A stretch of 46,968 bases of DNA, from the NCBI GenBank assembly GCA_021808445.1, contig JAKBBP010000019.1, forward strand, positions 1 to 46,968, given 5' to 3'. This DNA comes from Pseudomonadota bacterium (GTDB lineage: Bacteria > Pseudomonadota > Gammaproteobacteria > Burkholderiales > Burkholderiaceae_C). Of this stretch, positions 19,352 through 26,445 are shown piece by piece. Position 1 is the stretch's first letter. Each line of letters opens with the position of its first letter. The position numbers were made by a program, and so were the translations under genes. The notes under the pieces are model-generated. The model did not search any database and was not told where the DNA came from. It saw only the letters and a list, made by a program, of their open reading frames with translations.

Positions 19352-20278
19352 ATGAGCACGCAGCGTGTCGTCAGGCTGATCGGTGCCCCCACCGACATCG
19401 GTGCTGGCGTACGGGGCGCCTCCATGGGGCCCGAGGCGCTGCGCGTGGCAGGCCTGGCACCGGCACTGCAGGCTCTGGGACTGCGCGTGCGCGATGCCGG
19501 CAACCTGGCCGGCCCCGGCAACCCCTGGGAGCCTGCGCGCGACGGCTGGCGCCACCTGGAGCAGGTGGTGCAATGGAACCGCGCGGTGCGCGATGCCGTG
19601 GCCGCGGCCCTGCGCGCGGGCGAGCTGCCCATGCTGCTGGGCGGGGACCATTGCCTGGCCTTCGGCTCCATCGCCGCCGTGGCCGCGCATTGCGCGGCCA
19701 CGCAGCGCGAGCTGCGTGTGCTGTGGCTGGACGCCCACGCAGACTTCAACACCTCCGAAACCACGCCCAGCGGCAATCTGCACGGCATGCCGCTGGCCTG
19801 CCTGTGCGGCATGGGGCCCGAGCCCTTGCTGGCCCTGGGCGCGACTCGACCGGTGCTGCAGACCCGGCAGCTGCGCCTGCTGGGCGTGCGCAGCGTCGAC
19901 GAGATGGAGCGCCGCCTGCTGCGTCAGCACCAGGTGCACGTGGACGACATGCGCGCCATCGATGAACAAGGCATGCGTAGCGTGGTGCGCGACATGCTCG
20001 AGGGCATCGATGCACGCACCCACGTGCATCTGAGCCTGGACGTGGATTTCCTGGACCCCGACACGGCGCCGGGAGTCGGCACCACGGTGCGCGGTGGCCC
20101 GACCTGGCGCGAGGCCCAGTTGTGCATGGAAATGCTGTCCGACCGTGGCTGCGTGGGCTCGATCGACGTGGTCGAACTCAACCCGGCGCTGGACCTGCGC
20201 AACCGCAGCGCCGAGGCCTTGGTGGAATTGCTGCAAAGCCTGTTCGGACGATCCACCCTGCTGCGTGATCCGGGCTGA
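19352..20278 (+). CDS. rocF: Arginase
   Basis: Arginase hydrolyses L-arginine to ornithine and urea using a binuclear manganese centre. The 308-residue protein has all metal-binding motifs: GGDH at 97-100, DAHAD at 127-131, and LDVDFLDPD near 229-237. The SGNLHGMPL loop is the mark of arginases rather than agmatinases or formimidoglutamases. The chosen ATG at 19352 is 10 bp after the ExbB-type stop, so it should share that transcript. Downstream, across 242 bp with NtrC/sigma-54 signals, lies amtB. An arginine-nitrogen link with ammonium uptake is an inference from position only. Confidence 0.93.
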   Translation: MSTQRVVRLIGAPTDIGAGVRGASMGPEALRVAGLAPALQALGLRVRDAGNLAGPGNPWEPARDGWRHLEQVVQWNRAVRDAVAAALRAGELPMLLGGDHCLAFGSIAAVAAHCAATQRELRVLWLDAHADFNTSETTPSGNLHGMPLACLCGMGPEPLLALGATRPVLQTRQLRLLGVRSVDEMERRLLRQHQVHVDDMRAIDEQGMRSVVRDMLEGIDARTHVHLSLDVDFLDPDTAPGVGTTVRGGPTWREAQLCMEMLSDRGCVGSIDVVELNPALDLRNRSAEALVELLQSLFGRSTLLRDPG

Positions 20279-20314
20279 AAGCCGCGGGCCGCGGCCGATC
20301 CCCGCGCCTTCGAC

Positions 20315-20329
20315 GCACCATCCTGGTGC
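20315..20329. promoter_or_regulatory. NtrC-type binding site, perfect palindrome
   Basis: GCACC-N5-GGTGC (GCACCATCCTGGTGC) is an exact match to the NtrC dyad core as known from enteric glnA sites (GCACC, five bases, GGTGC). It is centred at 20322, about 150 bases before the predicted amtB transcription start, typical enhancer spacing. Confidence 0.8.
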
Positions 20330-20334
20330 GTAAC

Positions 20335-20349
20335 GTACAACCAAGGTGC
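20335..20349. promoter_or_regulatory. Degenerate second NtrC-type half-dyad
   Basis: GTACA-N5-GGTGC keeps one perfect half (GGTGC) and three of five bases in the other half. Its centre is 20 bp, close to two helical turns, from the perfect site, as expected for cooperative NtrC dimers. More GGTGC half-sites occur at 20376-20380 and 20396-20400. Confidence 0.5.
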
Positions 20350-20445
20350 GCTCCGGCTTCGCATCTCCCCGATTTGGTGCTTCCCGCCGTCCGACGGTGC
20401 TCCTCTCTTCCGAGGCGCACTCGAACGGAGCATGGCGCACACTTT

Positions 20446-20461
20446 TGGAACGCTTCTTGCT
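20446..20461 (+). promoter_or_regulatory. Sigma-54 promoter of amtB
   Basis: TGGAACGCTTCTTGCT matches the sigma-54 consensus TGGCACG-N4-TTGC(A/T) at all positions except one. GG (20447-20448) and GC (20459-20460) are separated by the required 10 bases. Transcription should start near 20472, about 50 bases before the amtB ATG. Confidence 0.85.
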
Positions 20462-20520
20462 TCAAGCCGGGGCTTTCCTTCTCATCGTGGTGCAGCGCAC
20501 CCGTCCGGAGCCTTCCTCCC

Positions 20521-21720
20521 ATGCAAGCCCTGCAAACCAGCGCCAACGTGCTGTTCCTGCTTCTCGGCGCCATCCTGGTGCTGTTCATGCACGCCGGATT
20601 CGCCTTCCTGGAACTCGGAACGGTGCGCCGCAAGAACCAGGTCAATGCCCTGGTGAAAATCCTCACCGACTTCTCGGTGGCCACACTGGCCTACTACTTC
20701 GTGGGCTACGCCATCGCCTACGGTGTCAGCTTCCTGTCGCCCGCCCCCACGCTCAACCTGGACGACGGACTGGCATTGACCCGCTTCTTTTTCCTGCTGA
20801 CCTTCGCGGCAGCCGTGCCCGCCATCATTTCCGGCGGCATCGCCGAGCGCGCCAAGTTCTACCCGCAACTGCTGGCCACCGCCGTCATCGTCGGCCTGGT
20901 CTACCCGGTGTTCGAGGGGGCCATGTGGGGCCAGCGCTTTGGCGTGCAGGCCTGGTTCCAGTCGGTGTTCGGAGCGCAGTTCCATGACTTCGCCGGCTCC
21001 ATCGTGGTGCATGCGATGGGGGGCTGGCTGGCCCTGCCCGCGGTCCTGCTGCTGGGCGCGCGCAGGGGACGCTACCGCGACGGACGCGTGAACCCCCACC
21101 CGCCCTCCAGCATCCCCTTCCTCGCCCTGGGATCGTGGATCCTGGTCGTGGGCTGGTTCGGCTTCAACGTCATGAGCGCGCAAAGCGTCACCAGGATCTC
21201 CGGTCTGGTGGCGGTGAACTCGCTCATGGCCATGGTCGGCGGCACCCTGGCCGCACTGATCGCCGGGCGCAACGACCCCGGCTTCGTCTACAACGGCCCC
21301 CTGGCCGGCCTGGTGGCCGTGTGCGCCGGCTCGGATCTCATGCACCCGGTGGGCGCGTTGATCACCGGCGCGGTGGCCGGCTGGCTGTTCGTGCGCATGT
21401 TCACCCTGACCCAGAACCGCCTGCGCATCGATGACGTGCTGGGCGTGTGGCCCCTGCATGGATTGTGCGGCACCTGGGGGGGCATCGCGGCGGGCATCTT
21501 CGGGCAGACCGCGCTGGGCGGACTGGGCGGAGTCAGCCTGGGCGCCCAGCTGGTGGGCACGCTGGCGGCCGTGGTCTGGGCGCTGGCAGGCGGCTTCGTG
21601 GTGTACGGGCTGCTCAAGCGCACCATGGGGCTGCGCCTGGACGCCGAAGCCGAGTTCGACGGCGCCGACCTGTCCATCCACCAGATCACCTCCACGCCGG
21701 AACGCGAAGTCAGCTGGTAG
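20521..21720 (+). CDS. amtB: Ammonium transporter
   Basis: This is an inner-membrane channel of the Amt/Rh family for ammonium uptake, 399 residues and about 11 helices, without an obvious cleaved signal peptide. The twin pore histidines are recognisable in [14 protein letters not shown] and [14 protein letters not shown], and [20 protein letters not shown] is the conserved pore segment. The ATG at 20521 starts [18 protein letters not shown]; a GGAG lies 10 bases before it. No glnK/glnB gene is adjacent, although these usually pair with amtB. The upstream NtrC and sigma-54 sites predict induction under nitrogen limitation. Confidence 0.96.
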   Translation: MQALQTSANVLFLLLGAILVLFMHAGFAFLELGTVRRKNQVNALVKILTDFSVATLAYYFVGYAIAYGVSFLSPAPTLNLDDGLALTRFFFLLTFAAAVPAIISGGIAERAKFYPQLLATAVIVGLVYPVFEGAMWGQRFGVQAWFQSVFGAQFHDFAGSIVVHAMGGWLALPAVLLLGARRGRYRDGRVNPHPPSSIPFLALGSWILVVGWFGFNVMSAQSVTRISGLVAVNSLMAMVGGTLAALIAGRNDPGFVYNGPLAGLVAVCAGSDLMHPVGALITGAVAGWLFVRMFTLTQNRLRIDDVLGVWPLHGLCGTWGGIAAGIFGQTALGGLGGVSLGAQLVGTLAAVVWALAGGFVVYGLLKRTMGLRLDAEAEFDGADLSIHQITSTPEREVSW

Positions 21721-21809
21721 CCCGCGCGGGTGCGCCCCGCTGGCGCGGCTCGTCGTGCGCCACGTTGACGCGGCGCAACACGCGCCGCACCCGGAGTCCG
21801 GCAGTTTGC

Positions 21810-21815
21810 GACAAT
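21810..21815 (+). promoter_or_regulatory. Candidate -10 box for proA
   Basis: GACAAT followed by GCGCATTC lies 24 bases before the proA ATG, repeating the GACAATGCGC pattern found before rfaE2. No clear -35 is visible. Confidence 0.45.
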
Positions 21816-21839
21816 GCGCATTCACGCAGGAATCCCTCC

Positions 21840-23132
21840 ATGAACAGCGCCGCGGGCAACATCCACCTCCTGATGACCGACCTGGGCGTGCGCGCGCGCA
21901 CGGCCTCGAGGGCCATGGCGCGCGCCGGAACGGCCGAGAAGAACCTTGCCCTGCTGGATCTGGCGCGCATCCTGCGCGCGCAGGCCCCGGCGCTGCGCGA
22001 GGCGAACCTGGAAGACCTGCGTGCCGCCCGCGAAGCCGGCCTGGAAGCCGCCTTCATCGACCGCCTGCAACTCAGCGACAAGGTGCTCGAGCAGATGGCG
22101 CAGTCCTGCGAGCAGGTGGCCGCCCTGCCCGACCCCATCGGCGAGATGAGCGAGCTGCGTCGTCGCCCCAGTGGCATCACGGTCGGACGCATGCGCGTTC
22201 CGCTGGGCGTGTTCGGCATGATCTTCGAGAGCCGGCCGAACGTGACCATCGAGGCCGCCGGCCTGGCCATCAAATCGGGCAACGCGGTGATCCTGCGCGG
22301 CGGCTCGGAAGCCATCCACAGCAACCGCGCTCTCGCCGCCTGCGTGGCCCAGGCGCTGCAAGGCGCGGGGCTTCCCCCTGACGCGGTGCAATTGGTGCCG
22401 GTGACCGACCGGGCCGCCGTCGGCGAGCTCATCACCATGCCCCAGTACGTCGACGTGATCATTCCCCGTGGCGGCAAGGGCCTGATCGAGCGCATCAGCG
22501 CCGAGGCCCGCGTGCCCGTGATCAAGCACCTGGACGGCAACTGCCATGTCTACGTGGACGACACGGTGGATCTGGACATGGCGCTGAAGGTCACCGACAA
22601 CGCCAAGACCCAGCGCTACAGCCCCTGCAACGCGGCGGAGTCCCTGCTGGTGGCGCGCGCCAGCGCCGAGGCGTTCCTGCCGCGCATCGGCGCCGTGTTC
22701 GCGGCCAAGGGCGTGGAAATGCGCTGCTGCCCTCGCAGCCGCGCGCTGCTCGAGCCGGTGCCTGGCGCGGCCGCACTGCTGCGCGATGCCGTCGAGGCCG
22801 ACTGGAGCACCGAGTACCTGGCACCGATCATCTCGATCAAGGTCGTGGAGGGTCTCGAGGAAGCCATCGAGCACATCAATCGCCACGGCTCGCAGCACAC
22901 CGACACGATCCTGACCAGCTCGCACCAACACGCGATGCGCTTCCTGCGCGAGGTGGACTCCGCGGCCGTGATGGTCAACGCCTCCACCCGCTTCAGCGAC
23001 GGCTTCGAGTTCGGCCTGGGTGCGGAGATCGGCATTTCCACCGACAAGTTCCACGCCCGCGGCCCGGTGGGCCTGGAAGGCCTCACCAGCCAGAAGTGGA
23101 TGGTGCTGGGCGACGGCCAGGTGCGCGGCTGA
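21840..23132 (+). CDS. proA: Gamma-glutamyl phosphate reductase
   Basis: ProA reduces gamma-glutamyl phosphate to glutamate semialdehyde with NADPH in proline synthesis. The 430-residue protein has the family landmarks [54 protein letters not shown] and the catalytic-cysteine region ([15 protein letters not shown]). The ATG at 21840 has a family-like start ([20 protein letters not shown]). An upstream open extension in this frame is a shadow of amtB. In many Burkholderiales holA precedes proA; here amtB does. Confidence 0.97.
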   Translation: MNSAAGNIHLLMTDLGVRARTASRAMARAGTAEKNLALLDLARILRAQAPALREANLEDLRAAREAGLEAAFIDRLQLSDKVLEQMAQSCEQVAALPDPIGEMSELRRRPSGITVGRMRVPLGVFGMIFESRPNVTIEAAGLAIKSGNAVILRGGSEAIHSNRALAACVAQALQGAGLPPDAVQLVPVTDRAAVGELITMPQYVDVIIPRGGKGLIERISAEARVPVIKHLDGNCHVYVDDTVDLDMALKVTDNAKTQRYSPCNAAESLLVARASAEAFLPRIGAVFAAKGVEMRCCPRSRALLEPVPGAAALLRDAVEADWSTEYLAPIISIKVVEGLEEAIEHINRHGSQHTDTILTSSHQHAMRFLREVDSAAVMVNASTRFSDGFEFGLGAEIGISTDKFHARGPVGLEGLTSQKWMVLGDGQVRG

Positions 23133-23186
23133 AGCCGTGCCCACGCTCGCCCCTGCCCCCCTGCGCCTACCCTGACCGCACACGCC

Positions 23187-23477
23187 ATGCGCCACCCCGA
23201 CCACCTCGCCGGCATCCTCACCCTGCCCACGCTGCTGCGCCTGGCCGCTGCGCTGGGCAGCGGCATGGGCGTGATCAGCGGACTGGTCGCGCTGTTCGTG
23301 TACCGCCACGAACTGGGCCTGGGCCAGGCGCTGGGCGTGCTGCTCAGCGGCGTCCTGTTCAATGCGCTGGCGCTGATGTTCGCCACGCTGGTGGGCTACT
23401 GGCCCTACCGCGCGCTGGCGCGCCGGCGCCGCTTCGGCCTGCATCGCCTGAGCCTGTATCCGCTTGCGGCGGACTAG
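23187..23477 (+). CDS. Small membrane protein of unknown function
   Basis: I do not recognise this 96-residue protein. It has two hydrophobic segments (about residues 16-37, LLRLAAALGSGMGVISGLVA, and about 48-70, LLSGVLFNALALMFATLVGY). A basic segment (RALARRRR) and a short tail follow, fitting a hairpin inner-membrane protein. It lies 54 bp after proA and 28 bp before the first DsrE-like gene on the same strand, so co-transcription is possible. Codon use fits its neighbours. The ATG at 23187 lacks a clear ribosome binding site. Confidence 0.65.
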   Translation: MRHPDHLAGILTLPTLLRLAAALGSGMGVISGLVALFVYRHELGLGQALGVLLSGVLFNALALMFATLVGYWPYRALARRRRFGLHRLSLYPLAAD

Positions 23478-23505
23478 CGCCCGCCCGTCGAGGAGTTGCG
23501 TCTCC

Positions 23506-23973
23506 ATGCACCCACGTGACCGCATCCGCCTGCTGGGCGCGGGGCTTGCCGGCCTGGGCGCCGTGCCTTTGGCACGCGCCCAGGAACAGGGCCCCGTCGC
23601 TGCCAAACCGATCTCCAGCCAGCCCTGGAAGGTGGTGATGCAGATCAGCGTGGACCTGGAGCAGGCCTATGAAGGCCTGATCAACATCCAGAACGTGCTC
23701 GAACTGGACCCCAAAATGCAATTCGTGGTGGTGGGCTACGGCAAGGCCATCCGCTTCCTGCTCAACGGGGCCAAGGCTCCCACCGGGGCAGCCTTCTCGG
23801 GCATCATCGGCGCGCTGGCGAACCAGGGGGTGCAGTTCCGGGCCTGCCAGAACACCCTGAGTTTCCTGAAGATTCCCGACAGCGAGCTGGTACTGGAAGC
23901 GACGACCGTACCTGCGGGGGTGTACGAGATCATTCGCCTGCAATCCGAGGGCTGGTACTACCTGAAGCCGTAA
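23506..23973 (+). CDS. Exported DsrE-like protein, copy 1
   Basis: This is a predicted periplasmic protein of 155 residues: a signal peptide (RLLGAGLAGLGAVPLARA) followed by a DsrE/DsrF-like Rossmann-type domain. Visible features are QFVVVGYGKAIRFLLNGAK, a single conserved cysteine in QFRACQNTL, and the ending ATTVPAGVYEIIRLQSEG. Cytoplasmic DsrE-family proteins relay sulfur on cysteine; the role of exported ones is not established to my knowledge. AGGAG lies 10 bases upstream of the ATG. It is clearly paralogous to the next gene, 59 bp downstream, so the pair arose by tandem duplication. Confidence 0.8.
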   Translation: MHPRDRIRLLGAGLAGLGAVPLARAQEQGPVAAKPISSQPWKVVMQISVDLEQAYEGLINIQNVLELDPKMQFVVVGYGKAIRFLLNGAKAPTGAAFSGIIGALANQGVQFRACQNTLSFLKIPDSELVLEATTVPAGVYEIIRLQSEGWYYLKP

Positions 23974-24032
23974 CATCAGGTTACCGCCGCCCCCTCGCGG
24001 CGCAACGCGAAACCCGCGTCCAGGAGACCGCC

Positions 24033-24494
24033 ATGCCCGATCCCATGTCCCCGCGCCGCAAGGTGCTGCTTGCCTCGGCCGCCGGAGCCGCCACGCTGGC
24101 CACGGCGGGCGCCGCCCGTGCCGCAACCGATCCCAAGGCCCCCGTGCACGTCGTCTATCACATCACCCAGGGCAACGCCCAGGCCTCGCGCGCGCTGGCC
24201 AACGTGCGCAACCACCTGGCCGCCGATCCCGGCGCGAAAATCGTCGTGGTCGGCAACGGCGCCGGCATCGACTTCCTGCTCAACGGAGCCAAGGATGCCA
24301 ACGGCGCCGACTACTCCGGCAACGTCGGCGACCTGGCCGGGCGCGGCGTGTCCTTCCGCGCCTGCGAGAACACCTTGAGCAACCGCAGGATCTCCAAGGA
24401 CCAGGTGCTGCTGGACGCGACCACGGTGGCTTCCGGCGTGGTCGAGGCCGCGACGCTGCAATACCGCGAAGGCTACGCCTACATCTCGCCCTGA
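24033..24494 (+). CDS. Exported DsrE-like protein, copy 2
   Basis: This 153-residue paralogue of the preceding gene has a signal peptide with a twin arginine (SPRRKVLLASAAGAATLA, cleavage near AARA), possibly a Tat substrate. The mature part shows IVVVGNGAGIDFLLNGAKDA, SFRACENTLSNR with the shared cysteine, and DATTVASGVVEAATLQYREG. GGAG lies before the ATG. An internal ATG at 24045 (MSPRRKVLL) is an equally good start. rsmB follows after 8 bp, so this gene may lead into the rsmB-DUF4390-ntrY-ntrX transcript. Confidence 0.82.
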   Translation: MPDPMSPRRKVLLASAAGAATLATAGAARAATDPKAPVHVVYHITQGNAQASRALANVRNHLAADPGAKIVVVGNGAGIDFLLNGAKDANGADYSGNVGDLAGRGVSFRACENTLSNRRISKDQVLLDATTVASGVVEAATLQYREGYAYISP

Positions 24495-24502
24495 CCCGGA
24501 CG

Positions 24503-25831
24503 TTGAAAGCCCAGGCCTCCAACTCCGCCGCGCCTCGCGCGCTGCACCAGGACCTGCTCGCGGCGGCCGAGTTGCTCGGCTGTGTGCTGCGCGGTGAGTC
24601 CCTGGCCACCGCCCTGCCCCGCCTCGGCGCGAAGGACGCCGCGCAGCGCGGCGCGGCGCAGGCGCTGGGTTTCGAAGCGCTGCGCGGCCTGGGCCGCGCC
24701 CGCGCGCTGCTGGCGTGCATGCACCCCAAGGCCCTGCAACCGCCGGCGCTGGAGCACCTGCTGCTGGTCTCGCTGGCCCTGCTCAGCCTGCCCGAGCCGC
24801 GCCCCTATGCCGATCACACCCTGGTGTTCGAATCCGTGCAGGCCTGCGCCGCAAGGCCGCGTACCCGGCCTGCGCGAGGTCTGGTCAATGCCCTGCTGCG
24901 GCGCCTGCAGGGGCAACGCGACGAGCTCCTGGCCCAGGCCCTGGCCCTGCCCGAGGCTCGCTACAACCATCCCGCGTGGTGGATCGAAGCCTTGCGTCGC
25001 GCCTGGCCGCAGGACTGGCAGCGCGCGCTCGACCTGGCCGCCTCGCCACCGCCCATGACTCTTCGCGTGAACCGCCGCTGGGGCGGGCGCGAGGCCTACC
25101 TGCAACGGCTGCGCGAGGCCGGGCTCGACGCGCAGGCCCCCGAGGCGCCGGGCCTGGAGCAGGCGCTGATCCTCGACCGGGCGGTCGCGGTCACGCGCCT
25201 GCCCTTGTTCGAGCAGGGAGCTGTCAGCGTGCAGGACGCGTCGGCGCAGCTCGCCGCGGGGCTGCTGGATCCCCGCCCGGGCATGCGCGTGCTGGACGCC
25301 TGCGCCGCTCCCGGGGGCAAGACCGCGCACCTGCTGGAGCTCGCCGATTGCGAGCTGCTGGCGCTGGAGCGCGACCCGCAGCGCGCACCGCGCATCGAGC
25401 AGACCCTGCAACGCCTGCGCCTGCGCGGCGCCGAGCTGCGCGTGGCCGACGCCGCCCGTCCCGACACCTGGTGGGACGGACGCGGCTTCGATCGCATCCT
25501 GCTCGATGCCCCCTGCAGCGCCAGCGGCATCAGCCGGCGCCACCCCGACATCCGCTGGCTGCGCAAGCCCGAGGACATCGCCGCCCTGGCGCTGCAGCAG
25601 CGCGAGCTGCTGGACGCACTCTGGCCCACGCTGCGTCCCGGCGGGCACCTGCTGTACGCCACATGCTCGGTGTTCCCGGCCGAGGGCCAGCTGCAGGCCG
25701 CCAGCTTCCTGGAACGGCACGACGATGCGCTAGCATTGGCCGCACCCGGGCAGATACTGCCTGACCGGTCGCCAGAGCGCGACGGCTTCTACTACGCCCT
25801 GTTCGCCAAGCGTGCCGATGACCCCGCATGA
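24503..25831 (+). CDS. rsmB: 16S rRNA m5C967 methyltransferase RsmB
   Basis: RsmB methylates cytosine 967 of 16S rRNA using S-adenosylmethionine. The 442-residue protein has an N-terminal NusB-like helical domain and a C-terminal methyltransferase domain. The SAM-binding motif is DACAAPGGKTAHLLEL, and the two catalytic cysteines lie in LDAPCSASG and YATCSVFP. The start is a TTG at 24503 (MKAQASNSAAPRAL); no ATG occurs before residue 70, so it is the best available. Its stop overlaps the DUF4390 start as ATGA. Confidence 0.95.
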   Translation: MKAQASNSAAPRALHQDLLAAAELLGCVLRGESLATALPRLGAKDAAQRGAAQALGFEALRGLGRARALLACMHPKALQPPALEHLLLVSLALLSLPEPRPYADHTLVFESVQACAARPRTRPARGLVNALLRRLQGQRDELLAQALALPEARYNHPAWWIEALRRAWPQDWQRALDLAASPPPMTLRVNRRWGGREAYLQRLREAGLDAQAPEAPGLEQALILDRAVAVTRLPLFEQGAVSVQDASAQLAAGLLDPRPGMRVLDACAAPGGKTAHLLELADCELLALERDPQRAPRIEQTLQRLRLRGAELRVADAARPDTWWDGRGFDRILLDAPCSASGISRRHPDIRWLRKPEDIAALALQQRELLDALWPTLRPGGHLLYATCSVFPAEGQLQAASFLERHDDALALAAPGQILPDRSPERDGFYYALFAKRADDPA

Positions 25832-26445
25832 GTCCGTCGCAGGCCCCTGACCCGATGCGTCGCAGCGTGCTGGCCCGCGCAGGGGCCGGCGCGGCCGCGG
25901 CCCTGCTGCCGGCCCTGGTGCCGGCGCGGGCGGCCACGGTGGATGCGCAACCGCCGAGCGTGGAGCTCGACGCGGACGGCGTCTATGCCAACGTCACGGT
26001 GGTTTTCGCGCTCCCGGTGACCCTCGAGGACGCGCTGCACCGGGGAATTCCCCTGTATTTCCTCACGAGCATGAGCGTGTCGCAATCACGCTGGTGGTGG
26101 TTCAACGCCAGCGTGGGCGAGGGCCAGCAGCTCACGCGCCTGGGCTACGAGCCGCTGCTGGGCAAGTACCGGGTATCCACCGGCGGACTGCGCACCACCT
26201 ACCACACCCTGGACGACGCGCTCAACCAGGTGCAGCACGTCGCCCACCTGAAGGTGGCCGACGCCAGGAACCTCCGGCGGGGCCAGACCTACCAGCTGGG
26301 CGGGCATTTCGAGCTGGATCTGTCGCAGCTTCCCCGCCCCTTTCAGCTCAACGTGGGCTCGCAGTCCGACTGGCAGCTGCAGGCGGATTTCCCCCAGGTC
26401 AGCTTCACATGGACCACCGCACCGTCAACCGCACCACCCGCCTAG
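25828..26445 (+). CDS. DUF4390 protein, exported
   Basis: This 205-residue protein has a signal peptide (RRSVLARAGAGAAAALLPAL, cleavage near ARA) and a beta-rich mature part typical of DUF4390: VELDADGVYANVTVVFALPV, LEDALHRGIPLYF, RWWWFNASVGEG, YHTLDDALNQVQ. In Burkholderiales this family is encoded between rsmB and an NtrY-type sensor kinase, as here; its function is unknown to me. The position suggests a periplasmic accessory to the kinase, an inference only. The gene starts within the rsmB stop (ATGA), and its last 37 bases overlap ntrY. Confidence 0.9.
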   Translation: MSPSQAPDPMRRSVLARAGAGAAAALLPALVPARAATVDAQPPSVELDADGVYANVTVVFALPVTLEDALHRGIPLYFLTSMSVSQSRWWWFNASVGEGQQLTRLGYEPLLGKYRVSTGGLRTTYHTLDDALNQVQHVAHLKVADARNLRRGQTYQLGGHFELDLSQLPRPFQLNVGSQSDWQLQADFPQVSFTWTTAPSTAPPA

